Shown here: piece by piece, positions 8,361-16,112 of the stretch
How the letters are laid out: each line of letters begins with the position of its first letter
How positions within the stretch are numbered: position 1 is the stretch's first letter
Origin: Haloplanus sp. GDY1
GTDB lineage: Archaea; Halobacteriota; Halobacteria; Halobacteriales; Haloferacaceae
Reading direction: 5' to 3'
Length of the DNA: 64,000 bases
Assembly: GCF_023703775.1 (NCBI RefSeq)
Contig: NZ_CP098514.1
Location: 930,001-994,000, forward strand
Made by a program: the position numbers and the translations under genes
Notes under the pieces: model-generated
Databases searched by the model: none
The model's input: only the letters and a program-made list of their open reading frames with translations
Told to the model about the DNA's origin: nothing

Positions 8361-8885
8361 ATGACCGAGTGTCAGATCCATCAACTGCTCGCCAACGAGC
8401 GCCGCAGGGCGGTCATCGAGCGCCTCGACGCCTCGACCGGTACCGTCACCGTGCGCGACCTGTCGACGTGGGTCGCCGCGGCGGAGACGAGTCAGTCGCC
8501 GCCGCCGCCGAAGGTCCGCGACAGCGTCTACACCTCGCTCCACCAGACCCACCTGCCCAAACTCCACGAGGCGGGCGTCGTCGAGTACGACCGCGAGCGG
8601 AGCCTGGTCCACCTCCGTCCGGCCGTCCGGCAGGTCGACCGTCACATGGACGTGGTGAACGGCCTCGGGGTCACCTGGGGCGGCTACTACCGGAGCCTCG
8701 GCGTGTTCGGTCTCGTGCTAGTGATCGCCGCGCTGGCCGGGCTGCCGGTCGTGAGCCTCGTCGATCCGCTGCTCTGGGCCAGCGGCACCCTGGTCACCTT
8801 CGCCGTCTCGGGCGCCGTCCAACTCTGGGACGACCGGTGGCGGGTCCGCCGAACCGTCCGGAACCTCCTCCGGCGACGGCGGTAG
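8361..8885 (+). CDS. DUF7344-type winged-helix regulator with two membrane helices
   Basis: A 174-residue protein. The N-terminal half (TECQIHQLLANERRRAVIER ... SVYTSLHQTHLPKLHEAGVV) is the winged-helix pattern of haloarchaeal DUF7344 regulators. The C-terminal half has two hydrophobic segments (about 118-138 and 142-158) and an Arg-rich tail, so the protein is probably membrane-tethered. A TATA-like CCTATAC at 8293-8299 would suit a leaderless GTG start at 8325 (186 residues). The ATG at 8361 is given because the domain begins immediately after it. It is divergent from the SipW cluster with about 300 bp between, and is plausibly its regulator, by position only. Confidence 0.7.
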   Translation: MTECQIHQLLANERRRAVIERLDASTGTVTVRDLSTWVAAAETSQSPPPPKVRDSVYTSLHQTHLPKLHEAGVVEYDRERSLVHLRPAVRQVDRHMDVVNGLGVTWGGYYRSLGVFGLVLVIAALAGLPVVSLVDPLLWASGTLVTFAVSGAVQLWDDRWRVRRTVRNLLRRRR

Positions 8886-8903
8886 GCGGCGGGAGGATGG
8901 CAA

Positions 8904-9015
8904 GGCGGCAGGCGGCAGGCGGCAGGCGGCAGGCGGCAGGTGGCAGGTAGCAGGCGGCAGGTGGCAGGTAGCAGGCGGCAGGCGGCAGGTAGCAGGCGGC
9001 AGGCGGCAGGTGGCC
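8904..9015. repeat. 16-copy 7-bp tandem repeat
   Basis: Sixteen perfectly phased 7-nt units fill this interval. Ten are GGCGGCA, three GGTAGCA, two GGTGGCA, and the last is GGTGGCC. Variants occur in the order GGTGGCA-GGTAGCA-GGCGGCA at least twice, a small higher-order period. It lies between two plus-strand genes, starting 19 nt after the regulator's stop. Unit length is not a multiple of three and no real gene crosses it. It looks like a slipped-strand minisatellite. Confidence 0.9.
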
Positions 9016-9083
9016 CATACCTATGCCCGATTCGACCGTCTGGAGGACCGTCACTCGCCCGGACGGCGAGTCACGGAGACCTC

Positions 9084-9980
9084 ATGTTCACACTCGTAGA
9101 CGACCTCAGAAATCCCCAGTACACCGGTCCGAACCGGTGTGTCCCGTGTACGATCACCAACGTCGCCATCGCGGCGGTCGGCGCGCTGGCGCTCGGCGCG
9201 CTCGTCCCGCCGCTCGGCGTCGCCTTCCTCGTCGTCGGCCTCCTCGCCATCTACCTCCGGGGCTACCTCGTCCCCGGAACGCCGGCGTTCACCCGGCGGT
9301 ACTTCCCGGACTGGCTCCTGGCCGTCTTCGACAAGGCCGACCCCGCTCCCACGGGCCTCGACGTCGAGGGGACGCTCGTCGCGGCGGGCGTCCTCGTCGA
9401 CGGGCCCGAGGACCTCGAACTCTCGCCCGCGTTCGCGGCGGCGTGGGACGAACGGCTCCGCGAGATGGACGCCGAACGGACCGGTGGAGACGGCGCGAAC
9501 GGCGAGGCGGCGCCCCGAGGGGACAGCCCTGTCGACGTGGTGGCGCTGGCGGCGCTGACGGACCTCGACCCCGACGCGCTCACGATCCAGCGGTACGGCG
9601 AGGCGGTCGTCGCGACCCTCGGTGCGGAGCGCATCGGCCGCTGGGAGTCCCACGCGGCCTTCGCCGCCGACGTGGCCGCCGCGCGCGAACTCGACGACTG
9701 GGTGCCGCGCTGGCGCTCGTTCCCGCTGGCGGTCCGCAGCGAACTGCTCGGCTCGCTCCGCCTGTTCCTCGACCGCTGTCCGGCCTGTGACGCCCCCGTC
9801 ACGCTCGAACAGGACGTCGTGAAGTCCTGCTGTCGGGACTACGACGTGATCGCGGTGTCCTGTTCGGGATGCGGGTCCCGCCTCCTCGAGGCCGACTTCG
9901 ACGTGAGCGTCCTCGAGGGGGAGGACGCGTCGGCGACCGTCGGCACCGAGAGCGACGCGGGCACGGGCGTTCCGAACTGA
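9084..9980 (+). CDS. conserved haloarchaeal-type membrane protein with C-terminal zinc ribbon
   Basis: A 298-residue protein of unknown function. NRCVPCTITN near residue 18 gives a CxxC before two closely packed hydrophobic segments (about 25-60), followed by FTRRYFPDWLL and an acidic soluble domain. Near the C-terminus CPACDAP ... KSCCRDYDVIAVSCSGCGS supplies two cysteine pairs typical of a zinc ribbon. The start is ATG 9084, in front of FTLVDDLRNPQYTGPNRC. It stands alone between the heptamer repeat and a palindromic element whose first base is the last base of its stop codon. No enzymatic motif is visible. Confidence 0.7.
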   Translation: MFTLVDDLRNPQYTGPNRCVPCTITNVAIAAVGALALGALVPPLGVAFLVVGLLAIYLRGYLVPGTPAFTRRYFPDWLLAVFDKADPAPTGLDVEGTLVAAGVLVDGPEDLELSPAFAAAWDERLREMDAERTGGDGANGEAAPRGDSPVDVVALAALTDLDPDALTIQRYGEAVVATLGAERIGRWESHAAFAADVAAARELDDWVPRWRSFPLAVRSELLGSLRLFLDRCPACDAPVTLEQDVVKSCCRDYDVIAVSCSGCGSRLLEADFDVSVLEGEDASATVGTESDAGTGVPN

Positions 9981-10061
9981 TACGGAATATTGTAACTGTT
10001 TACCGGTGGTTCGCCGGATCGTCTCGGCGAACCACCGGCACTGACGTACAATAATCCGTAT
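9980..10061. repeat. 82-nt symmetric palindrome (MITE-like or terminator)
   Basis: Outer arms ATACGGAATATTGTA (9980-9994) and TACAATAATCCGTAT (10047-10061) pair with one mismatch. Eight unpaired nt follow on each side, then a perfect 14-bp inner stem CCGGTGGTTCGCCG / CGGCGAACCACCGG (10003-10016, 10025-10038) with an 8-nt loop. The symmetry is exact in spacing. It starts on the stop codon of the gene at 9084, and the next gene on the same strand starts 50 nt later. The size and layout suit a small non-autonomous mobile element; a strong mRNA 3' hairpin is the alternative. Confidence 0.7.
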
Positions 10062-10110
10062 GAGCCGCCGGGTCGAAACCCACTAAGCCGGTCCCCCCGA
10101 AGGGCCGTCG

Positions 10111-11034
10111 ATGACTCCGTTGGAGCGGTACGAATCGCTCGTCGACGACGCCGAGGCGTTCCGCGCGGCCTGTGACCGGCCGCTGCCCGCCGTCGTCCGC
10201 GTCAACACGATCAAGGCGACGGCCGACCGGGTACGGACCGCCCTCGACGAGGCGGGAATCGCCCACGAACCGACCGACTGGCACCCCGGCGTCCTGCGTC
10301 TCCCCCGGGACTCGCCGGGGCGGAACTGGCCGCACGCTCACGGCTGGATCCACGGGCAAGAGGAGGTGTCGAACCTGCCGGCGCTCGTCCTCGACCCCGA
10401 CCCGGGCGACCGGGTGTGGGACGCCTGTGCCGCCCCGGGAAGCAAGACCACGCAACTGGCGGCGCTGATGGGCGACCGGGGGCTCCTCGTCGGCAACGAC
10501 AACAACCTCGGTCGGCTCTCGGCGCTCCGACACAACGCCGAACGCCTGGGCGTCACGAACCTCGTCGTCACGAACCAGGACGCGCGCAACTTCTCGCTGA
10601 AACCCCTGGGGAGTCAGGGTGCGGGCGTCGACGCCTTCGACCGCGTCCTCGTCGACGCGCCCTGTTCCTGCGAGGGGACGATCCGGAAGAACCCCGACGC
10701 CTTCGACACCTGGTCGCTGGATCACGTCCGGAGCGTCGCCGGCGTCCAGAAGGGCATCCTCCGGCGGGCGGTGCAGGCCACCCGCCCCGGCGGGACCGTC
10801 GTCTACTCCACCTGCACCTTCGCCCCGGAGGAGAACGAGGCGGTGCTGGATCACGTCCTCGAACGCGAGGACTGCCGCCTCGTCGACGTCGACGCTCCCC
10901 TCGACGGCGTCCCCGGCGTCACCGAGTGGGAGGGCGACCGGTTCGACCCGAGCGTCGAGAAGGCGCTCCGCATCTACCCACACCACAACGACACGGGCGG
11001 GTTCTTCTGTGCGAAGTTGGAGGTGGGGTCGTGA
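10111..11034 (+). CDS. RsmB/NOL1/NOP2/Sun-family RNA m5C methyltransferase
   Basis: A 307-residue S-adenosylmethionine enzyme that methylates C5 of cytosine in rRNA or tRNA. The N-terminal ferredoxin-like region contains VVRVNTIKA. SAM motif I is WDACAAPGSKTTQLA (about 109-123). Motif IV FDRVLVDAPCSCEGTIRKNP and motif VI VYSTCTFAPEENE supply the two catalytic cysteines. GGFFCAKLEV near the end is the usual last strand. It lacks a PUA domain; the gene starting at 11031 overlaps its stop (GTGA) and appears to supply a PUA-like partner. Which RNA is the substrate cannot be read from the sequence. Confidence 0.9.
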   Translation: MTPLERYESLVDDAEAFRAACDRPLPAVVRVNTIKATADRVRTALDEAGIAHEPTDWHPGVLRLPRDSPGRNWPHAHGWIHGQEEVSNLPALVLDPDPGDRVWDACAAPGSKTTQLAALMGDRGLLVGNDNNLGRLSALRHNAERLGVTNLVVTNQDARNFSLKPLGSQGAGVDAFDRVLVDAPCSCEGTIRKNPDAFDTWSLDHVRSVAGVQKGILRRAVQATRPGGTVVYSTCTFAPEENEAVLDHVLEREDCRLVDVDAPLDGVPGVTEWEGDRFDPSVEKALRIYPHHNDTGGFFCAKLEVGS

Positions 11035-11555
11035 GCGACGCCCCCACGAACGACGGGCAGGTGTTCGACCGCCTGCCCGCGACGGCCGACGACCGCGAGG
11101 TTGCGGGCCGGGCGACCCGCGCCGAGGTGATCGAGTGGTGGGTCGACCGCTTCGGCCTCCCCGCCGACGCCTTCGACGGCTACACGTTCTGGGAGAAGGG
11201 GGCCGGGAAGGTCTGGATCTTCGCCGCCGACCTCCCCACGCCCGTCGACGCCGAGGGCGTCGGCATGACGTTCCTTCGGACCCGGCAGGAACACTGGAAG
11301 CCGACGACGAACGCCGCCCAGCGGTTCGGTCGTGAGGCGACGCGGAACGTGATCGACCTCGCGCCCGACGAGGCGCGGCGCTTCCTCGCCGGCGAGGACC
11401 TCGACCCGGCGTGGGACGGCGACTGGGGCTACCTGATCGTCGCCCACGAACTCGCGGGCGACCGGGAGCCCATCGGCGTCGGCCTCTACGTCCACGACGA
11501 GTTGCGGTCGGTGGTTCCGAAGGGGCGACGGGCGTCGGTGTCGCCGCCGGAATAA
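11031..11555 (+). CDS. PUA-like partner protein of RNA methyltransferase
   Basis: A 174-residue protein with GTG start at 11031 inside the methyltransferase stop. The C-terminal half (FGREATRNVIDLAPDEARRF ... WGYLIVAHE ... IGVGLYVHDELRSVVPKGRR) resembles the PUA-like C-terminal domain fused to some RsmF-type m5C methyltransferases. The N-terminal half holds EWWVDRFGLPADAFDGY and YTFWEKGAGKVWIFA. This may correspond to the haloarchaeal family DUF7122, from memory. Translational coupling suggests that the two act together on RNA. Confidence 0.65.
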   Translation: MSDAPTNDGQVFDRLPATADDREVAGRATRAEVIEWWVDRFGLPADAFDGYTFWEKGAGKVWIFAADLPTPVDAEGVGMTFLRTRQEHWKPTTNAAQRFGREATRNVIDLAPDEARRFLAGEDLDPAWDGDWGYLIVAHELAGDREPIGVGLYVHDELRSVVPKGRRASVSPPE

Positions 11556-11610
11556 GTCCCGCTAACTTGTATGTTACGTGATTTGTCGGTTGTAAATAGC
11601 AGAAGAGGTT

Positions 11611-12069
11611 TCACGCAGGCGCTGGCTCTTCGCTTGACTCGCCGCCAACGAGGTCAACGTCCAGATGAACCCGCTCGTAGGGCAGGTATGGCCGCTTGGA
11701 CTGGCCCTCGTCGACGACAAACAGCAGGCCGTAGTCCGCGAGCAGGGAGACATCGCCGTGGACGGTCCGGTAGTCGCGGTCGAGTTCATCAGCCAGCGCC
11801 GAAATGCTCTCGGCAGCGCCGTCGGTGTTCAGCAGGGCCCGGAGGAGTTCGATGCGGCGGTCGGTCAGAATCTTCCGCAGCTCCCCGACCGTCGCGAACG
11901 ACACGACCGCCGGCGATGACTCTCCCTCGGTGGCTGCGTCGGCGACCTCGAGTGTGTTCTCACGGGCCTCGTCGAATCGTTCGACGGTCACGCGGAGGAC
12001 GGCCGGGTGCGGGCGGTCGCGAGGGTCACGGTACTTGTCGGGCCAGCCGTCGTGATCGGTGTCGGTCAT
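11611..12069 (-). CDS. HVO_A0114-type winged-helix protein, probable antitoxin
   Basis: A 152-residue DNA-binding protein. FATVGELRKILTDRRIELLR ... SISALADELDRDYRTVHGDV forms the winged helix (about 58-115), and LLADYGLLFVVDEGQSKRPY is the wing and C-terminal strand. This matches the HVO_A0114 family of putative DNA-binding proteins, often found beside TumE-type (DUF6516) toxins. The ATG at 12069 overlaps the upstream toxin-like frame (ATGA). The toxin frame is interrupted while this gene is intact. It probably autoregulates through the inverted repeat at 12381-12406. Confidence 0.75.
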   Translation of the reverse strand: MTDTDHDGWPDKYRDPRDRPHPAVLRVTVERFDEARENTLEVADAATEGESSPAVVSFATVGELRKILTDRRIELLRALLNTDGAAESISALADELDRDYRTVHGDVSLLADYGLLFVVDEGQSKRPYLPYERVHLDVDLVGGESSEEPAPA

Positions 12070-12368
12070 GGGTTGGAATGCTCGGTGTCGGTTAGTTCAG
12101 CGATCTCTTGGAAGAAGAGGACGAGGTGCGACATGAGGTTCCGAAACGGGATCTCGGTATCCTCGCCAAACCGAACATGGCGATGGTGCCAACCGAGGTC
12201 GTCGTCAGCGTGTGCGTCGTCGTAGCGCAGGAATTCGCCCTCTTCCGGGTGGTAGTACTAGAACCGGTAGAACCAGCCGCCGGGGTACTCGTCGTCGCGG
12301 ATCGCGAACAACTCTACGCGGCCACCTGGGACAGCGCGGTTGAGTTCAATCGGCTGGTTCTCCGGCAT
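12066..12368 (-). pseudogene. TumE (DUF6516)-like toxin gene with in-frame amber codon
   Basis: Translation from ATG 12368 gives a coherent 100-codon frame: MPENQPIELNRAVPGG, then ELFAIRDDEYPGGWFYRF, a TAG at 12260-12258, then YYHPEEGEFLRYDDAHA and GWHHRHVRFGEDTEIPFRN to the stop at 12066. Gly-rich YRF-x-YYHPE and a W-H-H-R-H-V histidine cluster fit TumE-type toxins. A Gln codon (CAG) is the likely ancestral codon at the amber site. Sequence on both sides is otherwise clean, so the mutation looks recent. The frame overlaps its antitoxin by 4 nt and has GGGAGG just upstream of its start. Sequencing error or programmed readthrough are alternatives. Confidence 0.7.
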
Positions 12369-12380
12369 CCTCCCACTCAG

Positions 12381-12406
12381 TATGTCCTATGATCCCATAG
12401 AACATA
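12381..12406 (-). promoter_or_regulatory. inverted-repeat operator of the toxin-antitoxin operon
   Basis: Arms TATGTCCTATG (12381-12391) and CATAGAACATA (12396-12406) are complementary except for one position, with a 4-nt spacer. It lies 13 nt upstream of the TumE-like start and overlaps where the TATA/transcription start of that operon is expected. A site in this position is typical of toxin-antitoxin autorepression; binding by the 11611 protein is inferred. Confidence 0.55.
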
Positions 12407-12502
12407 AGCATGTGTAGATTTCTCTCGTAGTTCTGAGACAACCCCGAATTTCACTCGTGGGCAGGGGTGCGCGTGACCGGTCATCGCGGCGAGTGGTCGT
12501 CG

Positions 12503-12727
12503 TCAGACCTGTGCATTATCCGCTCCTTCGGAACACGTCTCGGGCCGGCCGACGATGAGGCCGAGAAGTTCGGTGACTGCCTGTGGAGTCTCGGAGAGAA
12601 GGGAAGCGAAGTCCGGTACGAACGTCGAGGATAGCCTCTTTGATCGCTGTTCCTCTTGGAGATTCAGATTCGGTTGGACATATCCAATCTCCGATGACCA
12701 GGGATTGAAGTGAGATCCGAATCGCAT
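12503..12727 (-). CDS. hypothetical small protein or remnant
   Basis: An open frame of 74 codons from ATG 12727 (MRFGSHFNPWSSEIGYVQPN...) to TGA at 12503. Base composition is lower in G+C than the Bax1 gene next to it, and the protein looks natural in composition, including SSTFVPDFASLL and QAVTELLGLIV. No domain is recognised. It fills most of the otherwise gene-free 12409-12774 interval. It may be a real small gene or the tail of a decayed one. Confidence 0.35.
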   Translation of the reverse strand: MRFGSHFNPWSSEIGYVQPNLNLQEEQRSKRLSSTFVPDFASLLSETPQAVTELLGLIVGRPETCSEGADNAQV

Positions 12728-12774
12728 CAGCAGGCCGATCCCGGTTTCGTATAGCGAATAGCGATGTATCGGGG

Positions 12775-14274
12775 CTACCGGCGCCGGATCGTTCCGCCGC
12801 CCAGTCCCTCCCACTCGACGCGGAGGCCGAGCGCCGAGAGGACGGCGCTGGCGTCGTCGATCCCGTACTCGTCGAGGATCGACTCCACCTCTGCGAGCGA
12901 CTGACCGGGGGTGAGTCGCTCGCGCAGGTCGTCGAGGACGCCGGGGCGGACGAGCGTCCGCCCCACGCGCTCGTGGTCGGGGAACGCGACGCCGTCGAGG
13001 GCGTCCTCGCTCACGCCCCGGTCGGTCGCGAGGTCGGCGAGCGAGACGGCGTCCGCCTCGGGCCGGAGTTCGTCCGGCAGAGTCGCGCGCGTCTCGGCGA
13101 CGAGGTCCGCCTCGTAGCGCCGAAGGGCGTCGACCACGTCCTTCACGCGGACCGACCCCGAGTAGGTGATGGCGCGGTGGTCCCGCGCCTCGATCTCCTC
13201 GCTGACGCCGAGGCTCTCGTCGACGGCGACGAGCATCTCCACGTCCTCGACGTCGGCCAGTTGCCCGAGTTTCTTCTCGACGTACTCGGGGGTCCAGAAC
13301 CCCACGATCTCGAAGAAGACCCGGAAGTCCGAAAAGCGGTAGTCGAACGCGAAGTCGGGGATCATCACCCGCGCACCGACCGCGAGCGGTTCGGGCTCTC
13401 GCACGAGGTCCCAGTCGAGGTCGAGCCCCGCGAACCGCGCGGCGAAGTCCGCCTCGACGCCGCTGTCGTAGGTGGGGTCCGCGACGGGGTCGACCCCCGG
13501 CACGGCCACGTCCTCGTCCGTGAGGACGAGTTCCCGTTCGGTGCCGCGGTCGTCTATGGTCGCCGTCAGCCGCCAGTCGCCGGTCTTCGCGACCGAGCGG
13601 AGCAGTCGGGCGAAGGCCGTGCCGTACCGGCGGGTCCGCCGGAAGAGGTGATCGGGGCCGGTGACGACGACCTCGCGTCCCCCGTCGGTCCGGCGCACCT
13701 CGTACATGAGGCCGAGGCGCTTGACCGCCGACACCAACGCCCTGGGGTCCGAACTCCGCACCCGCACCTCGACGGCGTCGAACAGGGCGGTCTGGGCGAG
13801 CGACAGGTCGTACTGGTCGAGGAGTTCGTCGGGCGACCACCGCGGGTCGAAGTCGGCGAGCACCTGCCGGGACTCGCGGTCGGCATGCAGCGAGTCGGCG
13901 ACGGCGTCGGCGTCGACGCCGAGGCGGTCGGCGGCGCGGGAGAGCGCCCGCTCCCGGTCGGCCTCGCTCACGACGCCGACGGCCTCCGCGGCCTCGAAGG
14001 CGACCCGCCGCGCCCGTTCCGGAGGGACCGCGGCCCGCGTCTCGAAGGTCGCGTCGCGTTCACAGAGCGACGCGAATCCGCGGACGAGTTTGAAGTCGTC
14101 GGCGTCGGCCTCCAGGTCCGCGAGCGCGGCGTCGAGGTCGGCCCGCGGCCGACCGACGTGCTCGGCGAACGTGCCGAGGACGCGCGCCGCGAGCGGTCGG
14201 TCGGCGCGCTCCGCGAACTGTGGGTGGTAGCCGCCGCCGGCCCGCGACACCCGGAGCAGGTCCTTCCGAAGCAC
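12775..14274 (-). CDS. bax1: Bax1-type XPB-associated nuclease (DUF790)
   Basis: A 499-residue protein of the DUF790 family, whose archaeal member Bax1 binds the XPB helicase and cuts DNA in a nucleotide-excision-type pathway. MLRKDLLRVSRAGGGYHPQF is the family N-terminus. The nuclease part is near VMIPDFAFDY (about 305-315), then VFFEIVGFWTPEYVEKKLGQ with an E-x-x-G-x-W pattern and EMLVAVDESLG, consistent with a PD-(D/E)xK-like core. The C-terminal EYGIDDASAVLSALGLRVEW is a helical tail. GTG 14274 is the start: the TATA-like complement of GGATAAAGT sits 24-32 nt upstream, fitting a leaderless mRNA. The XPB gene is upstream on the same strand but separated by an opposing lipoprotein gene. Confidence 0.88.
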   Translation of the reverse strand: MLRKDLLRVSRAGGGYHPQFAERADRPLAARVLGTFAEHVGRPRADLDAALADLEADADDFKLVRGFASLCERDATFETRAAVPPERARRVAFEAAEAVGVVSEADRERALSRAADRLGVDADAVADSLHADRESRQVLADFDPRWSPDELLDQYDLSLAQTALFDAVEVRVRSSDPRALVSAVKRLGLMYEVRRTDGGREVVVTGPDHLFRRTRRYGTAFARLLRSVAKTGDWRLTATIDDRGTERELVLTDEDVAVPGVDPVADPTYDSGVEADFAARFAGLDLDWDLVREPEPLAVGARVMIPDFAFDYRFSDFRVFFEIVGFWTPEYVEKKLGQLADVEDVEMLVAVDESLGVSEEIEARDHRAITYSGSVRVKDVVDALRRYEADLVAETRATLPDELRPEADAVSLADLATDRGVSEDALDGVAFPDHERVGRTLVRPGVLDDLRERLTPGQSLAEVESILDEYGIDDASAVLSALGLRVEWEGLGGGTIRRR

Positions 14275-14382
14275 GGGGGCGACTCGGGGCTCCGCGGATA
14301 AAGTCCCGCCGGCCTCCCGATCCGCTACCGCGGACGACACACGGAGGACAACGCTCTTGTCGGTCGCGGGGGTCCCACCGGT

Positions 14383-14769
14383 ATGGACAGGCGCCGCCTG
14401 CTCTCCCTCCTCGGACTCGTCCTCGCCGCCGGCTGCTCGGCGACGCCCGCGACCGGCCCCCGGACCCCGCCGACGCCCGGCGAGCCGACCGCAGCACCGA
14501 GCGAGGCGGGGTCGATGAGCGTGGCCGACCTCGGCGTCGAGGAGGCCGAGGACGGACACCTTCGCGTGCTGGCGACGGTCGTCAACCCCACGGGGACCGA
14601 ACGCACCGGGACGCTCCGCGTCCGGGTGACGGTCGGCGACGACGCGACCGAACGCTCCCGGGAGGTGACCGTCCCCGCCGACGGGGAGCGATCGGTCACC
14701 CTCGCGTTCGAAACCGTCGCGTACGACGACTTCACGGGCGACGGGTCGCTGCAGTCCTCGCTCCGCTAG
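14383..14769 (+). CDS. small Tat-type lipoprotein
   Basis: A 128-residue exported lipoprotein. MDRRRLLSLLGLVLAAGCSA contains a short twin-arginine-like motif and the lipobox LAAGC, with Cys18 as the lipid-anchored residue. A Thr/Pro-rich linker leads to a single beta domain (LRVLATVVNPTGTERTGTLR ... REVTVPADGERSVTLAFE) that looks like the FxLYD or transglutaminase-associated Ig-like fold. It lies divergent from Bax1 and its last codons overlap the 3' end of the XPB gene by 4 nt, so it splits the XPB-Bax1 pair. Function unknown. Confidence 0.75.
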   Translation: MDRRRLLSLLGLVLAAGCSATPATGPRTPPTPGEPTAAPSEAGSMSVADLGVEEAEDGHLRVLATVVNPTGTERTGTLRVRVTVGDDATERSREVTVPADGERSVTLAFETVAYDDFTGDGSLQSSLR

Positions 14770-16112
14770 CGCCGACGCTCGGCCACCCGCTCCTCGGCCG
14801 TCTCGGCGCTCACCACCTCGTAGCAGATGGCGATCCGACCGTCGGACTTGGGCCTGAGGATCCGCCCCAGTCGCTGGGTGAACTCGCGCTCGCTCCCGCT
14901 GCCGGAGAGCACGACGGCGACGCTCGCGTCGGGCACGTCGACCCCCTCGTCGAGGACGTTCGCGGCGACGACGCGGGAGTAGGTGCCCTCGCGGAACCGG
15001 TCGAGGATCGTCCGCCGCTCGCTCGCGCCAGTCTCGGCGGTGACGGCGGGGATCAGGAACCGCTCCGAGAGGCGGTACACGAGGTCCGTGTGCGCGGTGA
15101 AGACGATGATCCGGTCGTCGCGGTGGCGGTCGAGGAGGCGCGAGAGCGCCGCCACCTTCGCGTCGGAGTTCATCATGATCTCCCGGGCCTCCTGCTTGGC
15201 GAGCAGCGCCTCCCGGGCCCGGGGGTCCGACCCCGACCGCTTGACCAGTTCCTGGTAGTCGCTCCCGCTCGTCAGCGTGAGGTTCGAGGTCCGGAGGTAG
15301 TCGACGAACGTCCCCTGGGCGTCCTCGTAGGCCTCGCGCTCCTCGGGCGTGAGTTCCACCTCCACCCGCCGGAGTTCGTAGTCGGCGAGGTGGTCGCCCG
15401 CCAGGTCGTCGACCGAGCGCTCGTACACCACGGGGCCGAGCAGGTCCGCGACGACCGTGTGGGCGCCGTCCGGGCGCTCGAACGTCGCGGTCAGGCCCAT
15501 GCGGGCCGGCGCGGCCATCAGGCGCGCGACGTCTCGATACCCCTCGCCGCCGAGGTGGTGGGCCTCGTCGAAGACCAGCAGGCCGAACCGGTCGCCGAGT
15601 TCGTCGGCGCGAAGGTACGCGGAGTCGTAGGTCGCGACGGTGAGGTCCTCCACCCGCTGCTCCCCGCCGCCGAGCTGGCCGACCGGGACCGAGAACTCCG
15701 TCTCCAGTTCGCGGCGCCACTGGGTCAGCAGGTCGACGGTGGGCACGACCACGAGCGTCGGCGTCGACAGCGCGGCCATCGCCCCCACGGCGACGACGGT
15801 CTTCCCGCTGCCCGTCGGGAGTTCGACGACGCCCCGGCGGTCCGCGGACTCCCACGCCTCCAGGGCCTCCCGCTGGTACGCCCGGAGGTCGTAACTCGTC
15901 GAGAGGTCGAGGCTCGGGAGGTCGAACACCCGGTCCTCGTAGTCGACGCCGGCGTCGTCGAGGGCGCGCCGGAGGGCGGCGTAGCGGTGGGCGGGCGCCC
16001 GAAGCGTCCGACTCCGGTCGTCGAACTCGACGGGAAGGACGTCGACGACGGCGGGGTCGGGGTCGCCGTCGAGCCTGATCGTGCCGTCCTCGAACCGGGC
16101 GACGAGGGTCAC
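14766..16112 (-). CDS. rad25: XPB/Rad25-type DNA repair helicase
   Basis: A 448-residue superfamily-2 helicase. Motifs in order: VVELPTGSGKTVVAVG (Walker A, about 95-110), LVVVPTVDLLTQW (Ia), LLVFDEAHH (DEAH box, II), GLTATFERPDG (III, with the RED-like region of XPB), IVFTAHTDLVYRL (IV), and NVLDEGVDVPDASV and QRLGRILRPK (V-VI). XPB unwinds damaged DNA and pairs with Bax1. GTG 16112 is preferred because a TATA box centred near 16139 lies 27 nt upstream. An upstream ATG at 16187 would read into the divergent gene. C-terminal EERVAERRR is short, as in archaeal homologues. Confidence 0.9.
   Translation of the reverse strand: MTLVARFEDGTIRLDGDPDPAVVDVLPVEFDDRSRTLRAPAHRYAALRRALDDAGVDYEDRVFDLPSLDLSTSYDLRAYQREALEAWESADRRGVVELPTGSGKTVVAVGAMAALSTPTLVVVPTVDLLTQWRRELETEFSVPVGQLGGGEQRVEDLTVATYDSAYLRADELGDRFGLLVFDEAHHLGGEGYRDVARLMAAPARMGLTATFERPDGAHTVVADLLGPVVYERSVDDLAGDHLADYELRRVEVELTPEEREAYEDAQGTFVDYLRTSNLTLTSGSDYQELVKRSGSDPRAREALLAKQEAREIMMNSDAKVAALSRLLDRHRDDRIIVFTAHTDLVYRLSERFLIPAVTAETGASERRTILDRFREGTYSRVVAANVLDEGVDVPDASVAVVLSGSGSEREFTQRLGRILRPKSDGRIAICYEVVSAETAEERVAERRR

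Noticed and set aside
8904-9015. CRISPR-like array
   Set aside because: Units are contiguous 7-mers with no spacers, and no cas genes are present in the window.
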